Source: Blochmannia endosymbiont of Camponotus (Colobopsis) obliquus
Lineage (GTDB): Bacteria > Pseudomonadota > Gammaproteobacteria > Enterobacterales > Enterobacteriaceae
Length of the DNA stretch: 64,000 nucleotides
Assembly (NCBI RefSeq): GCF_000973545.1
Contig: NZ_CP010049.1
Location: forward strand, 186,001 to 250,000
Direction of reading: 5' to 3'
This document shows, piece by piece, positions 1 through 10,012 of this stretch. The notes beneath the pieces are model-generated. The model did no database searches. It was not told where the DNA came from and was given only the letters and a program-made list of their open reading frames with translations. Within the stretch, counting starts at the first letter, position 1; each line of letters opens with the position of its first letter. A program made the translations under genes and the position numbers.

Positions 1-1191
1 ATTTTTGATAGATATAAATATTAATTCTTTAATTTTTATTGAATATTTTTATTTAATAATATTTTATTTTCAAATTTTATGAGTAAATATGATACAATAC
101 TACTAAATTAGTATTATTTTAATAAATTTTATTATTTATCATTGATAAATATTTAAAATGATGTTTTATGATTTTATGTTCATATTTTATCAAAATTGTG
201 TTCAGAGATATTTATATATATCTAGTTTATTTTGTTTATCAAAATGTAAACATGTTTATGTTAAAATGTACTTAGTTAAATGATTAATGATAATAATAAA
301 TATAATTAATTTTTTATTAAAATAGCATATTTTAGATTAATTAGAAATGTTACCCAGTATTGTGCTATTTTATTTTAATTGGTTAAATTATTTTTTTTTG
401 AGATGTAAATTATTATATATATTGTTAATATAAATTTAGTGTTTTATTTTTTTATTATTTTAATATTTTATATTTTTATCGCTAAAAATTGTATATAATA
501 ATTTATTATATATTATGTATTGTTTTTAATGAATTATTGAGTAATAATATGGTTGAGTTAAAAATTAATTACTTACATTACAATAATCATCTATGTAGTT
601 TTGTATAATAATTATGATGTTATGATTTTGTTAGTTAAATATGATCTATAATTATAGATAATTTTTAATATTTAAATAATGTAATTTTATATCTAATAAA
701 AAATAATGTTATTTTATTTTGTTGTTTAAATTAATAAAATATAAAATTTATTTTTTGTTGTTTATAATGTTTACGTAAAATAGTTTATATTTATTTATTA
801 TAATATTTTATATCAATTATGTATATATTATGTATGTAATAATATTATAATGATTTGTTTGTTTTAAAGTTATTTTTTTAAAATTTATGTTCATCATTTT
901 ATTGTTTATTTATTTTTTTATTTAATATTATGTTTATGAATTGTAGTGAGAAAAGTAATATTTTATAATTTAGATTAAAATTGAATTATTTAATTTTGTC
1001 ATTTTAAATAATTGTTTTATATAAATAAGTAATTATTTATTAATTTATTATATGTTTAATTTATTATAATCAATAATTTTATATTGTATTAATTATATTA
1101 TATTACATTGTAATAAATGTTTTACAATATAAATAATAATAATAAATTTTTTTATAGATTATATGTGTTATTGTTGAAATTTTATTTTTAG

Positions 1192-1233
1192 ATATATTTA
1201 TAAGTATTTTATGTAAAATACTTATAAATATAT
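1192..1233. repeat. Perfect inverted repeat, 20-bp arms around 2 nt
   Basis: Arms 1192-1211 and 1214-1233 are perfect reverse complements separated by TG. The match breaks at 1191/1234 (G opposite G). It can form a long hairpin or cruciform. No adjacent gene explains it and there is no U-rich tail typical of an intrinsic terminator. Confidence 0.85.
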
Positions 1234-2009
1234 GATAACATATGTATTTTATTATGTACTTAATTTTATTATTAATTTAAATAATATAATGATTTTATTT
1301 TTTTGTGTGAAATAATTATTTTTTGACGTTTAATATCAGTGTTTTATATATAATTTTTGTATTGTTTTATAAGAAATATATCTGATTAATTATAAATTAT
1401 ATACGTTAGATTAATTATATGTTTTATTTGTTTTATTTTTATTATTGTATTAATTTAAATATATTTTAGTGTTGTATTTAATAATAATTATTATATGTTA
1501 ATAACATGGTCGATTTGTAAGTTGTTATTATTGTTTTGTATTTATTTTTGAATTAATAGTTTTCTTTTTAATAAAATAAGTAATAATTTTTGTTTTGTAA
1601 CTATTATTTATGATATATATATAATTTATCAACATTAATGATTTTATGTAATTTTAAAATGTATAACAATTTATACATGCAATAGATATAGTATCTGATA
1701 ATTATAAGAAAAAAATTATATGTATTGTGTAATTTTTTGAACATTTTTGTTTTAAATTTAATTACTCTCTAATATATCTATTTTAAATTAGGGGTATATT
1801 ATATAATGTTTTAATGTGTATATGTATTTTTGATTAGTGTTTGTTAATAGTAAATTTATATATTTTATTAAATTATGATGATTGGTTGTACATTATTTTT
1901 GATTTTTTATTGGTATGATATTGAAAATAATTAATTAAAATAATGATGTATAAAGTTTAAATTTACTAGAATATTAGTTTTATTTGTTGTTTTGCTGTAT
2001 TTGATAAGG

Positions 2010-2035
2010 TTATTATATAATTAATTATATAATAA
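2010..2035. repeat. 26-nt perfect palindrome upstream of aceE
   Basis: The 13-nt halves 2010-2022 and 2023-2035 are exact reverse complements with no spacer. It ends 35 nt before the aceE start codon. It contains only A and T, so it does not resemble the E. coli PdhR operator, and no pdhR gene is present. It could be a chance AT palindrome, an mRNA 5' hairpin or a binding site. Confidence 0.6.
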
Positions 2036-2070
2036 ATGTATTTTTTATAAAATCTTTAAGGAATGTTATT

Positions 2071-4734
2071 GTGTTAGAGTATCGCATAGATGACGTAGAT
2101 CCAATTGAAACGCGTGAATGGTTACAAGCGATTGTATCAGTTATTCATGAAGAAGGAATGGGACGAGCGAAATTTTTAATTCATCAATTAATTACTGAAG
2201 TTCATGGGAATGTAGTTAATTTTTATAATAAATTGCCATATAAAAATTATATAAATACTATTTCAGTAGATGAAGAACCTGATTATCCAGGTAATGTAGA
2301 ATTAGAAAATCGAATATGTGCCGCTGTTCGTTGGAATGCAATTATGATGGTATTGCGTGCATCAAAAAAAAATTTGGAATTAGGTGGGCATATAGCATCT
2401 TTTCAATCAGCAGCTACTATTTATGAAGTTTGTTTTAATCATTTTTTTAGAGCTAGCAATCGACACGATTGTGGTGATTTGATATATTTTCAAGGACACG
2501 TTGCACCTGGTATATATGCTCGTGCTTTTCTTGAAGGTAGATTAACTGAAGATCAATTAAATAATTTTCGTCAAGAAGTATATCGTAATGGTTTGTCTTC
2601 TTATCCCCATCCAAAATTAATGCCATCTTTTTGGCAATTTCCTACTGTTTCTATGGGTCTTGGTTCAATAGCAGCTATTTATCAGGCAAAATTTTTAAAA
2701 TATTTATATCACCGTAATTTGAAAAATACCAGCAACCAAACTGTTTATGCTTTTTTAGGAGATGGAGAAATGGATGAACCAGAATCTAAAGGTGCTCTTA
2801 CTATTGCGACACGTGAAAAATTAGATAATCTTATTTTTATAGTGAATTGTAATTTACAGAGTTTAGATGGTCCTGTTGTTGGCAATGGCAAGATAATCAA
2901 TGAATTAGAAAATGTATTTATTGGATCTGGATGGAAAGTAATTAAAGTTATTTGGGGGGGGTTGTGGGATGATTTATTTCGCAGAGATTATACTGGTAAG
3001 TTAATTCAGTTAATGAATGAAACAGTTGATGGAGATTATCAAACTTTTAAGTCTAAAGATGGCGCATATATACGTGAACATTTTTTTGGTAAATATCCAG
3101 AAACTAAAAATTTGGTAAAAGATATGAGTGATGATGACATATGGGCTTTAAATCGTGGTGGTCATGATCCAAAAAAAGTGTTTGCTGCGTTGAAGCAAGC
3201 GAAAGAAACTATTGGTAAACCTGTGGTCATTTTGTTTCATACTGTAAAAGGTTATGGTATGGGTATAGCTGCAGAAGGGATGAATATTGCTCATCAAGTT
3301 AAAACAATAACTATGGAAGGGGTGCGATATTTACGTAATCGTTTTAATTTAAAAAGTATTCAAGATGATCAAATTGAATCACTTCCTTATATTACTTTAT
3401 GTCCTTCTTCTGAAGAGTATAAATATTTACATGAAAGACGTAAAATATTGTATGGATATTTACCTAGCAGATTACAACATTTTACTTGTTCATTAAACTT
3501 GCCTAGATTGAAAGATTTTAAATTATTATTAGAAGGACAAGGAAAAAAAATTTCTACTACAATTGCATTTATGCGTGTATTAAATATTTTATTAAAAAAC
3601 AGTTTTATTAAAGATAGGTTGGTACCTATTATTGCAGATGAAGCTCGTACTTTTGGTATGGAAGGTTTATTTCGTACTCTTGGTATTTATAATTCAACAG
3701 GTCAGTTATATACACCTCAAGATTGTGGTCATTTAGCTTATTATCGTGAAGATTTGAAAGGTCAAATATTGCAGGAAGGTATAAATGAACTTGGAGCTCT
3801 TTCTTCTTGGCTAGCTGCAGCTACTTCTTATAGTACTAACGATTATCCTATGATTCCTTTTTATATCTTTTATTCTATATTTGGTTTTCAGCGAACAGGT
3901 GATTTATTTTGGGCTGCTGCTGATCAACAAGCACGAGGATTTTTGATAGGTGGAACTTCTGGTCGTACTACATTAAACGGTGAAGGATTACAACATGCTG
4001 ATGGTCATAGTCATATCCAATCATTAACTATTCCCAATTGTGTTTCATATGATCCAGCTTTTGCATATGAGGTAGCTGTTATTATTCATGACGGACTAAT
4101 TCGTATGTATGGAGATCAGCCAGAAAATGTATATTATTATTTGACTATTACCAATGAAAAATATCATATGCCAACTATGTTAGAAGGTGTAGAAGAAGGT
4201 ATTAAAAAAGGTATATATAAATTAGAAACTTTTCATGGAACCAGTAAAGTTCAATTAATGGGTTCGGGAGCTATTTTGCAGCATGTGCGTAAAGCGGCAG
4301 AAATTTTATTTCGGGAATATGGAGTTGGTTCTGATGTATATAGTGTAACATCATTTACTGAGTTGGCAAGAGAAGGACAGGATTGTGAACGTTGGAATAT
4401 ACTTCATCCTATGGAAAAAACTAGAATACCTTATGTAACTACTGTATTGAATGATTCACCTATTATTGTTTCTACTGATTATATGAAATTGTTTGCGGAA
4501 CAAATTCGTTGTTTTGTTCCTACAAACGATTATTTTGTGTTAGGTACTGATGGTTTTGGTCGTTCTGATAGTCGAGAAAATTTACGACATTATTTTGAAA
4601 TAGATGTTGGTTATATAGTATTTGTATCTTTACATAGATTGGCAAAACGTGGTGAAATTAATATTAATGCAGTTATGCAGGCAATTGATATTTTTAATAT
4701 TGATGTTAATAAAATTAATCCACGTTTAGCATAA
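2071..4734 (+). CDS. aceE: Pyruvate dehydrogenase E1 component
   Basis: Decarboxylates pyruvate with thiamine diphosphate and passes the acetyl group to the lipoyl arm of AceF, feeding acetyl-CoA synthesis in the cytoplasm. The protein is 887 residues, the same length as E. coli AceE, and collinear from the N-terminal DVDPIETREW onward. The ThDP/Mg motif GDGEMDEPESKG lies near residue 230 with the downstream NCNLQ. The active-site loop histidine is retained in NIAHQ (about residue 407). It ends in NPRLA as in E. coli. The start is GTG, fixed by AAGGA at 2058-2062 (8-nt spacing) and by length. A G8 tract (2954-2961) encodes the Gly-Gly of WGGLWDD. First gene of the aceEF-lpd cluster, 21 nt before aceF. 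Confidence 0.97.
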   Translation: MLEYRIDDVDPIETREWLQAIVSVIHEEGMGRAKFLIHQLITEVHGNVVNFYNKLPYKNYINTISVDEEPDYPGNVELENRICAAVRWNAIMMVLRASKKNLELGGHIASFQSAATIYEVCFNHFFRASNRHDCGDLIYFQGHVAPGIYARAFLEGRLTEDQLNNFRQEVYRNGLSSYPHPKLMPSFWQFPTVSMGLGSIAAIYQAKFLKYLYHRNLKNTSNQTVYAFLGDGEMDEPESKGALTIATREKLDNLIFIVNCNLQSLDGPVVGNGKIINELENVFIGSGWKVIKVIWGGLWDDLFRRDYTGKLIQLMNETVDGDYQTFKSKDGAYIREHFFGKYPETKNLVKDMSDDDIWALNRGGHDPKKVFAALKQAKETIGKPVVILFHTVKGYGMGIAAEGMNIAHQVKTITMEGVRYLRNRFNLKSIQDDQIESLPYITLCPSSEEYKYLHERRKILYGYLPSRLQHFTCSLNLPRLKDFKLLLEGQGKKISTTIAFMRVLNILLKNSFIKDRLVPIIADEARTFGMEGLFRTLGIYNSTGQLYTPQDCGHLAYYREDLKGQILQEGINELGALSSWLAAATSYSTNDYPMIPFYIFYSIFGFQRTGDLFWAAADQQARGFLIGGTSGRTTLNGEGLQHADGHSHIQSLTIPNCVSYDPAFAYEVAVIIHDGLIRMYGDQPENVYYYLTITNEKYHMPTMLEGVEEGIKKGIYKLETFHGTSKVQLMGSGAILQHVRKAAEILFREYGVGSDVYSVTSFTELAREGQDCERWNILHPMEKTRIPYVTTVLNDSPIIVSTDYMKLFAEQIRCFVPTNDYFVLGTDGFGRSDSRENLRHYFEIDVGYIVFVSLHRLAKRGEININAVMQAIDIFNIDVNKINPRLA
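2954..2961 (+). repeat. G8 homopolymer inside aceE
   Basis: Eight consecutive G residues in an otherwise AT-rich genome, in frame as Trp-Gly-Gly. The ORF is intact as read. The tract is a potential slippage site. Confidence 0.9.
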
Positions 4735-4755
4735 TTAATTGAGGTAAAGTGAAAT

Positions 4756-6018
4756 ATGGCAATTGCAATGAATATGCCGGATATTGGTGTTGATATAGTA
4801 GAAGTTATTGAAGTTATGGTGCAGGTTGGCGATTATATTAAAATTAATCAATCATTGATTGTAGTGGAAGGTGAGAAGGCTGCTATGGAAGTTCCATCGT
4901 TGTTTTCTGGTATTGTTCAGTCCATAATGATTAGTGTTGGGGATAAGATCAGTACAGGTACTTTAATTATGATGATCGATATAAAAGATGAGGTGGAGGT
5001 TTTAAACAAATCTACAGATAAGGTTGATAATTTTTCCTCATCGTTACAGCAAAACAATAAGGAAAAATTAATTCATATTGATAATCTTCATAATATATAT
5101 GCTTCTCCACTAGTGCGTCGTATGGCCCGAGAATTTGGATTAGATTTATCTAAAATTAAAGGTAGTGGACGTAAAGGTCGGATTTTACGAGAAGATATTC
5201 AAAGTTATATAAAAAATATTTTAGGTTGTGATACTTTAGAATCTAATTCATCTACGGTGAATATTTGGTCGAATTTATTACCTTGGCCTAGTTTAGAGTT
5301 TCAGCAATTTGGTAACACTCAAGAAGTAGAGTTAAGTCGTGCTTATAAAGTTTCTGGTGCTAATTTACATCGTAACTGGGTTATGGTTCCACATGTTACA
5401 CAATTTGATGAAGTTGATATTACTGACTTGGAAGAATTTCGTAAACAACAAAATGTTGATTTGAAAAAAAATATGATAAATATTAAGATTACTTTATTAA
5501 TTTTTGTTATGAAAGCTGTTGCAAAAGCATTGGAAAAGTGGCCTCGTTTTAATAGTTCTTTATCGAAAGATGGGCAAAAATTGATTTTAAAAAAATATAT
5601 TAATATTGGTATAGCAGTGGATACTATTAGTGGATTATATGTGCCAGTTTTTCGTGATGTTAATAAGAAGGGTATTATTGATTTATCATGTGAACTAGCA
5701 AAAGTTTCTAAAAAAGTTCATTCTGGCAAAAAATTTGCAGCTTTAGATTTACAAGGTGGTTCTTTTACTATTTCAAGTTTAGGTGGAGTAGGAGGAGGTA
5801 CAGCGTTTACTCCGATTATCAATGCACCAGAAGTAGCTATTTTGGGTATTTCTAGGTCATTACTTAAGCCGGTATGGAATGGTGAAAAATTTGTTCCTAG
5901 ATTAATGTTGCCTTTGTCGTTATCATATGATCATCGTGTAATAAATGGTGCAGATGGCGTACGTTTTATTAGTTTGATTAGTAAATTAATGTCTGATATT
6001 CGTCATTTAATAATGTAG
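4756..6018 (+). CDS. aceF: Dihydrolipoamide acetyltransferase (PDH E2), single lipoyl domain
   Basis: Transfers the acetyl group from lipoate to CoA and forms the core of pyruvate dehydrogenase. Domains: one lipoyl domain (residues 1-75, lipoyl-lysine K41 in VEGEKAAMEVPS), a short linker, the E3/E1-binding domain (about 115-152) and the acyltransferase domain (about 190-420). E. coli AceF is about 630 residues with three lipoyl domains; this one is 420 because two are missing, which is a common functional form in other bacteria. The active-site motif reads DHRVING (H393, N397) where the family usually has DHRxxDG. GAGG at 4741-4744 precedes the ATG by 11 nt. Translated just after aceE. Confidence 0.96.
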   Translation: MAIAMNMPDIGVDIVEVIEVMVQVGDYIKINQSLIVVEGEKAAMEVPSLFSGIVQSIMISVGDKISTGTLIMMIDIKDEVEVLNKSTDKVDNFSSSLQQNNKEKLIHIDNLHNIYASPLVRRMAREFGLDLSKIKGSGRKGRILREDIQSYIKNILGCDTLESNSSTVNIWSNLLPWPSLEFQQFGNTQEVELSRAYKVSGANLHRNWVMVPHVTQFDEVDITDLEEFRKQQNVDLKKNMINIKITLLIFVMKAVAKALEKWPRFNSSLSKDGQKLILKKYINIGIAVDTISGLYVPVFRDVNKKGIIDLSCELAKVSKKVHSGKKFAALDLQGGSFTISSLGGVGGGTAFTPIINAPEVAILGISRSLLKPVWNGEKFVPRLMLPLSLSYDHRVINGADGVRFISLISKLMSDIRHLIM

Positions 6019-6177
6019 TGTTGTTGTGTAATTTTTAAAAACATTTTAAAATGCTGTATGGTTGTCTGTATTTTATCAGCGTTATATAATTAGTTAATAT
6101 TATATTGTTGTTAAATGTTGGTTATATGTTATTTAAGGTATTGTCGTTATATTAATTTTAATGAAGAGGTTGTATTT

Positions 6178-7614
6178 ATGATGATTCGTAAAATACGGAC
6201 TAAAGTTGTAGTATTAGGAGCAGGACCTGGAGGATATTCTGCGGCTTTTAGATGTTCTGATTTAGGTATGGATACTGTTATAGTGGAAGAACGTCTTAAT
6301 CTTGGTGGTGTCTGTTTAAATGTTGGGTGTATTCCATCTAAGACTTTGTTGCATTTTGTTAAAATAATACAAGAAATGAAATTATTTAATAATCGTGGCA
6401 TTGTTTCTAATAGTTTTCAAATTGATCTTAATGGGTTACGTTCTTGGAAAGAAGGTGTAATTAAAAAATTAGCTGATGGCTTAAATAATATGGCTCGTAT
6501 GCGCAAAATAGAAGTAATACATGGTTGTGGAAAATTTGTTAATTCTAATCTTTTACAGGTAGAGGGTAAGTCGGAGATTTGTGAAATTTATTTTGATTAT
6601 GCTGTGATTGCTACTGGTTCTCGAGATGCAAAATTGTCTTTCAAATTGTGTGATGATGCGCGAATTTGGAATTCTACTGATGCTTTAGAATTAAAGATGA
6701 TACCAGATAGATTATTGATTGTTGGTGGTGGGGCTATAGGTTTAGAAATGGCTACAATATTTCAAGTTTTGGGATCAAGAATTGATTTAGTAGAAATGTC
6801 AGATCGGTTAGTTCCTGCTGTAGATATTGATATAGTTAAAATATTTACTAAATATATGAATAATAAATTTAATTTAATGTTCAGTACTAAAGTAAAAAAA
6901 ATTCAACTAGAAGAAAATGCTATATTTGTTACTTTAGAACAACATAATAAATCATTAAGCAATGTTAAATTATATGATGCAATATTAATCGCTATTGGAC
7001 GTATACCTAATAGTAAATTTTTGGATGTTGGTTTAGCTGGTGTTCAGTTAGATTCACAGGGTTTTGTTCTTGTTGACAAACAGATGCGTACTAGTGTGTC
7101 ACATATTTTTGCAATTGGTGATGTTGTCGGTCAATCTATGTTAGCGCATAAGAGTATTCACGAAGGGCATGTAGCAGCGGAGGTTATTGCAGGTAAACAT
7201 CGTTATTTTGATCCTAAAGTTATTCCTTATGTCATTTATACTGACCCGGAATTATCTTGGGTTGGTTTAACTGAAAGAGTAGCTAAAACAAAGAATATTT
7301 CTTGTGAATCGTCAATTTTTCCATGGTTAGCTTCAGGCCGTGCTGTTGCTTCTAATTGTCAACAAGGTTTAACTAAATTAGTTTTTAATAAAGATACTCA
7401 TAAAATTATTGGTGGCACGGTGTTAGGGGTTAATGCTAGTGAATTATTAGGAGAGATAGGTTTAGCGATTGAAATGGGATGTTATGCGGAAGATATTTCT
7501 ATGACAGTTCATGCTCATCCGACGTTGTATGAGTCAATAGGATCTGCTGCTTCAATATATGATGGTTCGGTTACTGATATGATAAATATGAAAGTAAGAA
7601 TGAATAATCGTTAA
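6178..7614 (+). CDS. lpd: Dihydrolipoamide dehydrogenase (E3)
   Basis: FAD enzyme that reoxidises dihydrolipoyl groups with NAD in the pyruvate dehydrogenase complex (and 2-oxoglutarate dehydrogenase, if present). Seen: N-terminal FAD motif GAGPGGYSAAF, redox disulfide GGVCLNVGC (C46, C51), NAD-binding GGGAIGLE, the FAIGDVVG segment, and the C-terminal HAHPTLYE catalytic histidine region. Length is 478 residues versus 474 in E. coli. The frame is open further upstream, but GAAGAGG at 6162-6168 and the match to the E. coli N-terminus place the start at 6178 (or the adjacent ATG at 6181). Third gene of the PDH cluster, about 160 nt after aceF. Confidence 0.96.
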   Translation: MMIRKIRTKVVVLGAGPGGYSAAFRCSDLGMDTVIVEERLNLGGVCLNVGCIPSKTLLHFVKIIQEMKLFNNRGIVSNSFQIDLNGLRSWKEGVIKKLADGLNNMARMRKIEVIHGCGKFVNSNLLQVEGKSEICEIYFDYAVIATGSRDAKLSFKLCDDARIWNSTDALELKMIPDRLLIVGGGAIGLEMATIFQVLGSRIDLVEMSDRLVPAVDIDIVKIFTKYMNNKFNLMFSTKVKKIQLEENAIFVTLEQHNKSLSNVKLYDAILIAIGRIPNSKFLDVGLAGVQLDSQGFVLVDKQMRTSVSHIFAIGDVVGQSMLAHKSIHEGHVAAEVIAGKHRYFDPKVIPYVIYTDPELSWVGLTERVAKTKNISCESSIFPWLASGRAVASNCQQGLTKLVFNKDTHKIIGGTVLGVNASELLGEIGLAIEMGCYAEDISMTVHAHPTLYESIGSAASIYDGSVTDMINMKVRMNNR

Positions 7615-8110
7615 ATTATAAATAATTTTTATAAAAGCAAAAATATAATGTTTATTATTTTTGATTAGATTGTATTGATGCTTGTAAGTATTATTGTGTA
7701 GAATTATAGTGGAGAATATTATTAATATTTAATGTTAAAGAAATGATTGTATGTTTTTTATTTTTTTATTTTTAGTTAAAGTGTTGTGTTTATATATATA
7801 AAAATATTTGATGTTTTGTTTATGTTGTTTTTATATAAAATTGTTATTTTTTGGTGAAATTTTAAATAAAATACATAAATATAATTGAATTTTGTAATAT
7901 TTTATTAGGTATAGTTTGCATTTTCAAAAATAGAAGATATTACATGTCAAGTTTTTTGATATCTTCTTGGTATCAGGATTTGTTTAACGAATTATTTTTT
8001 GTTTGTTTTGTCGTTTTTATTATGCTGTATGTTGTGGTATATTATTATAATAAAAGTATGTATCTATATTGCGAAAATAACAGATATTGTTTATTTACAG
8101 GTTAATGAAA
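7615..8110. other. Intergenic, no gene seen
   Basis: Lies between convergent lpd and folK. A weak 7-bp hairpin (7616-7634) follows the lpd stop but has no clear U-tract. E. coli has a large block of genes between lpd and folK; no recognisable remnant remains here. Confidence 0.6.
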
Positions 8111-8656
8111 TTATATTTTTTTATATTTCCAAGTTTCATTTTTTTTATAAGTTAAAATTTGTAAGTAATGTGTAATTTTTTTTTTATTTGGAAATAGTAG
8201 ATTAGGAGATAATTCAAATAATGGATATAACATAAATTCTCGATTATATATATCGTAATGTGGTATTTTTAAATAAGAAGTCTTAATAGTATGATTGCCA
8301 TAAAGTAAAATATCAATATCCAGAGTTCTTGCTGACCATCGATGTGTACTTCTAATGCGTCCTTGTTGTAGCTCAATGTTTTGAATTTGATGTAGTAATA
8401 TTTTTGGATCAAGAGATGTGATGAGTTGAGCCGTTACATTTATAAAATTTGGTTGATTACAATTATCTATATGGAACGGTGCATTGTAGTAATAAGAAGA
8501 GCACTTAACAAGTTTGGTGTGTGGAATTTTAGCTAACGCTTGAAGCGCGGATGTTATTTGTTTTTTTGGGTTTAATAAATTACTACCTAGAGATAACCAT
8601 ACTTGTTCTTGCATATTTTTGTTTATTGTTATTAGTTGTGGGTTTTTAATTATCAT
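8111..8656 (-). CDS. folK: 2-amino-4-hydroxy-6-hydroxymethyldihydropteridine pyrophosphokinase
   Basis: Catalyses pyrophosphoryl transfer from ATP to hydroxymethyl-dihydropterin in folate synthesis. The N-terminal LSLGSN strand, the IELQQGRIR segment and ARTLDIDILLYG (family PRTLDxDIL) are clear, as are PHYDIYNREFMLYPL and a terminal motif close to E. coli. The full frame gives 181 residues against 159 in E. coli. An internal Met at 8614 (MQEQVWLSLGSN) would give 167 and aligns better with E. coli, so the start may be there; neither has a good ribosome binding site. One of four minus-strand genes. The E. coli neighbour pcnB is missing between it and dksA. Confidence 0.93.
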   Translation of the reverse strand: MIIKNPQLITINKNMQEQVWLSLGSNLLNPKKQITSALQALAKIPHTKLVKCSSYYYNAPFHIDNCNQPNFINVTAQLITSLDPKILLHQIQNIELQQGRIRSTHRWSARTLDIDILLYGNHTIKTSYLKIPHYDIYNREFMLYPLFELSPNLLFPNKKKITHYLQILTYKKNETWKYKKI

Positions 8657-8911
8657 AGATATATATTTTTAAATTATTTAAAAAATATAATACATTGCAT
8701 TTTAATCTGTTGTTAATGATACTAGATAGGATATTTTCTTGTATTCTAATATATGTGTTGATTAAAGGGATTTAAGTATATTAATTTTTTTGTTTTTTAG
8801 TTAGTTATATATTTTAAAATTAATTTATTTTAACTTATTTTACGTAAATCATAAATTTGTATTTATAGTGTTTGTTTGTATATATAAAGAAAAATTTATT
8901 TTTTTTTAACT

Positions 8912-9367
8912 TTATCCTATTGTTTGCTTCTCTTGAATTTCTGCTAGTGTTTTACAGTCAATACAAAGATCAGCAGTGGGTTGAGCTTCTAATCTACGGA
9001 TGCCTATTTCAATATTACAAAATTTACAAAACCCAAAATTTTTTGTTTTTATTTTGTGTAAAGTGTGTTCAATTTTTTTTATTAGTTTTCTTTCACGATC
9101 ACGGTTACGTAGTTCAAGATTAAATTCTTCTTCTTGTACTGCACGATCTACTGGATCTGGAAAATTAGATGATTTATTTTGCATATGTAAAACTTTATAT
9201 TCAATTTCATGTTTTAATTGATTATGCCATGCTTCAAGAATACGTTTAAAATGTAGAAGTTGTTCATTATTCATATATCTTTCATTAGGTTTTATTTGGT
9301 ATGGTTCTACTCCAGCTACAGAAAGGATACTTAAAGAAGATATCTTGCGTTGTTTGTTTTTTTGCAT
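8912..9367 (-). CDS. dksA: RNA polymerase-binding transcription factor DksA
   Basis: Binds in the RNA polymerase secondary channel and, with ppGpp, adjusts promoter activity, classically rRNA promoters. The protein is 151 residues, the same as E. coli, and very similar throughout. The coiled-coil tip motif DPVDRA (Asp71, Asp74) is intact, and the zinc finger cysteines CKFC and CIDC (about 114, 117, 135, 138) are all present. The neighbour is folK in the same orientation. Keeping an intact DksA in such a small genome, with rpoS lost from its usual place, suggests a core transcriptional role. Confidence 0.97.
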   Translation of the reverse strand: MQKNKQRKISSLSILSVAGVEPYQIKPNERYMNNEQLLHFKRILEAWHNQLKHEIEYKVLHMQNKSSNFPDPVDRAVQEEEFNLELRNRDRERKLIKKIEHTLHKIKTKNFGFCKFCNIEIGIRRLEAQPTADLCIDCKTLAEIQEKQTIG

Positions 9368-10012
9368 ATATATATCCAGAATATTTTATTTTGTGTTATA
9401 TCATTAATAATTCATAATTATTATGATCGTGGTTAATAGTATTTATAATTAGTTTTTTTAAAATTTTATTGTTAATTAAAAATGTTATAGGATTTGAATA
9501 ATTTTTGTTTAGTTTATATAATGTACTTTCTAAAATTTGTGTGTTTTTAAATTTTCGGGGATTGTCTAATTTAGAAAATATTTTATTATATCATAAAATA
9601 TTATAAATTATATTTTATGTATATTAAATATAATTTTGGATCTATATTTAATTGTTTTATTAATTTTTAAAAGATTTTTTGATTTAAATTGATTTTAATT
9701 ATAATGTAATATTGATGTGTTGTTATTTAATGCAGTATATTAGTGGTTTATAATTTTTGGGTATTTATTTAACTATTGTGCTACTTAAAATATAATTGGT
9801 GTCATAGTGTGAATATCAATCTTGCGTTATATAAATAATATTGTATTATAAATTTATTTCATTGATGATGATTAAAAATGTAAAATGCGCTTAGGTATTT
9901 ATAGGTTATTAAATTTGTTACAATTATATTATTTATTGGATTCACGATATTAGTTTAAATATTAAAATATTTAATTATGACAAATAAAAAAAATGGTATA
10001 TGGAAATAAAAT
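9368..10012. other. Divergent intergenic region, no gene seen
   Basis: 645 nt between divergent dksA and mrcB. It must hold both promoters, but none can be picked out with confidence in such AT-rich sequence. E. coli has sfsA, hrpB and other genes here; no remnant is recognised. Confidence 0.6.

Larger units (their letters stand above)
1..2070. other. Gene-free AT-rich region upstream of aceE
   Basis: About 2 kb with no credible reading frame or RNA gene on either strand. The + strand is visibly T- and G-rich, like the rest of the window. It contains a 20-bp-arm perfect inverted repeat at 1192-1233 and a 26-nt perfect palindrome at 2010-2035. In E. coli the gene upstream of aceE is the regulator pdhR; no trace of it is seen. 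This is probably eroded ancestral gene space, although a replication or structural role cannot be excluded from sequence alone. Confidence 0.7.

Noticed and set aside
8111..9367. Minus-strand folK and dksA as a sign of insertion
   Set aside because: Their orientation relative to lpd and mrcB is as expected from enterobacterial gene order; only intervening genes are missing.
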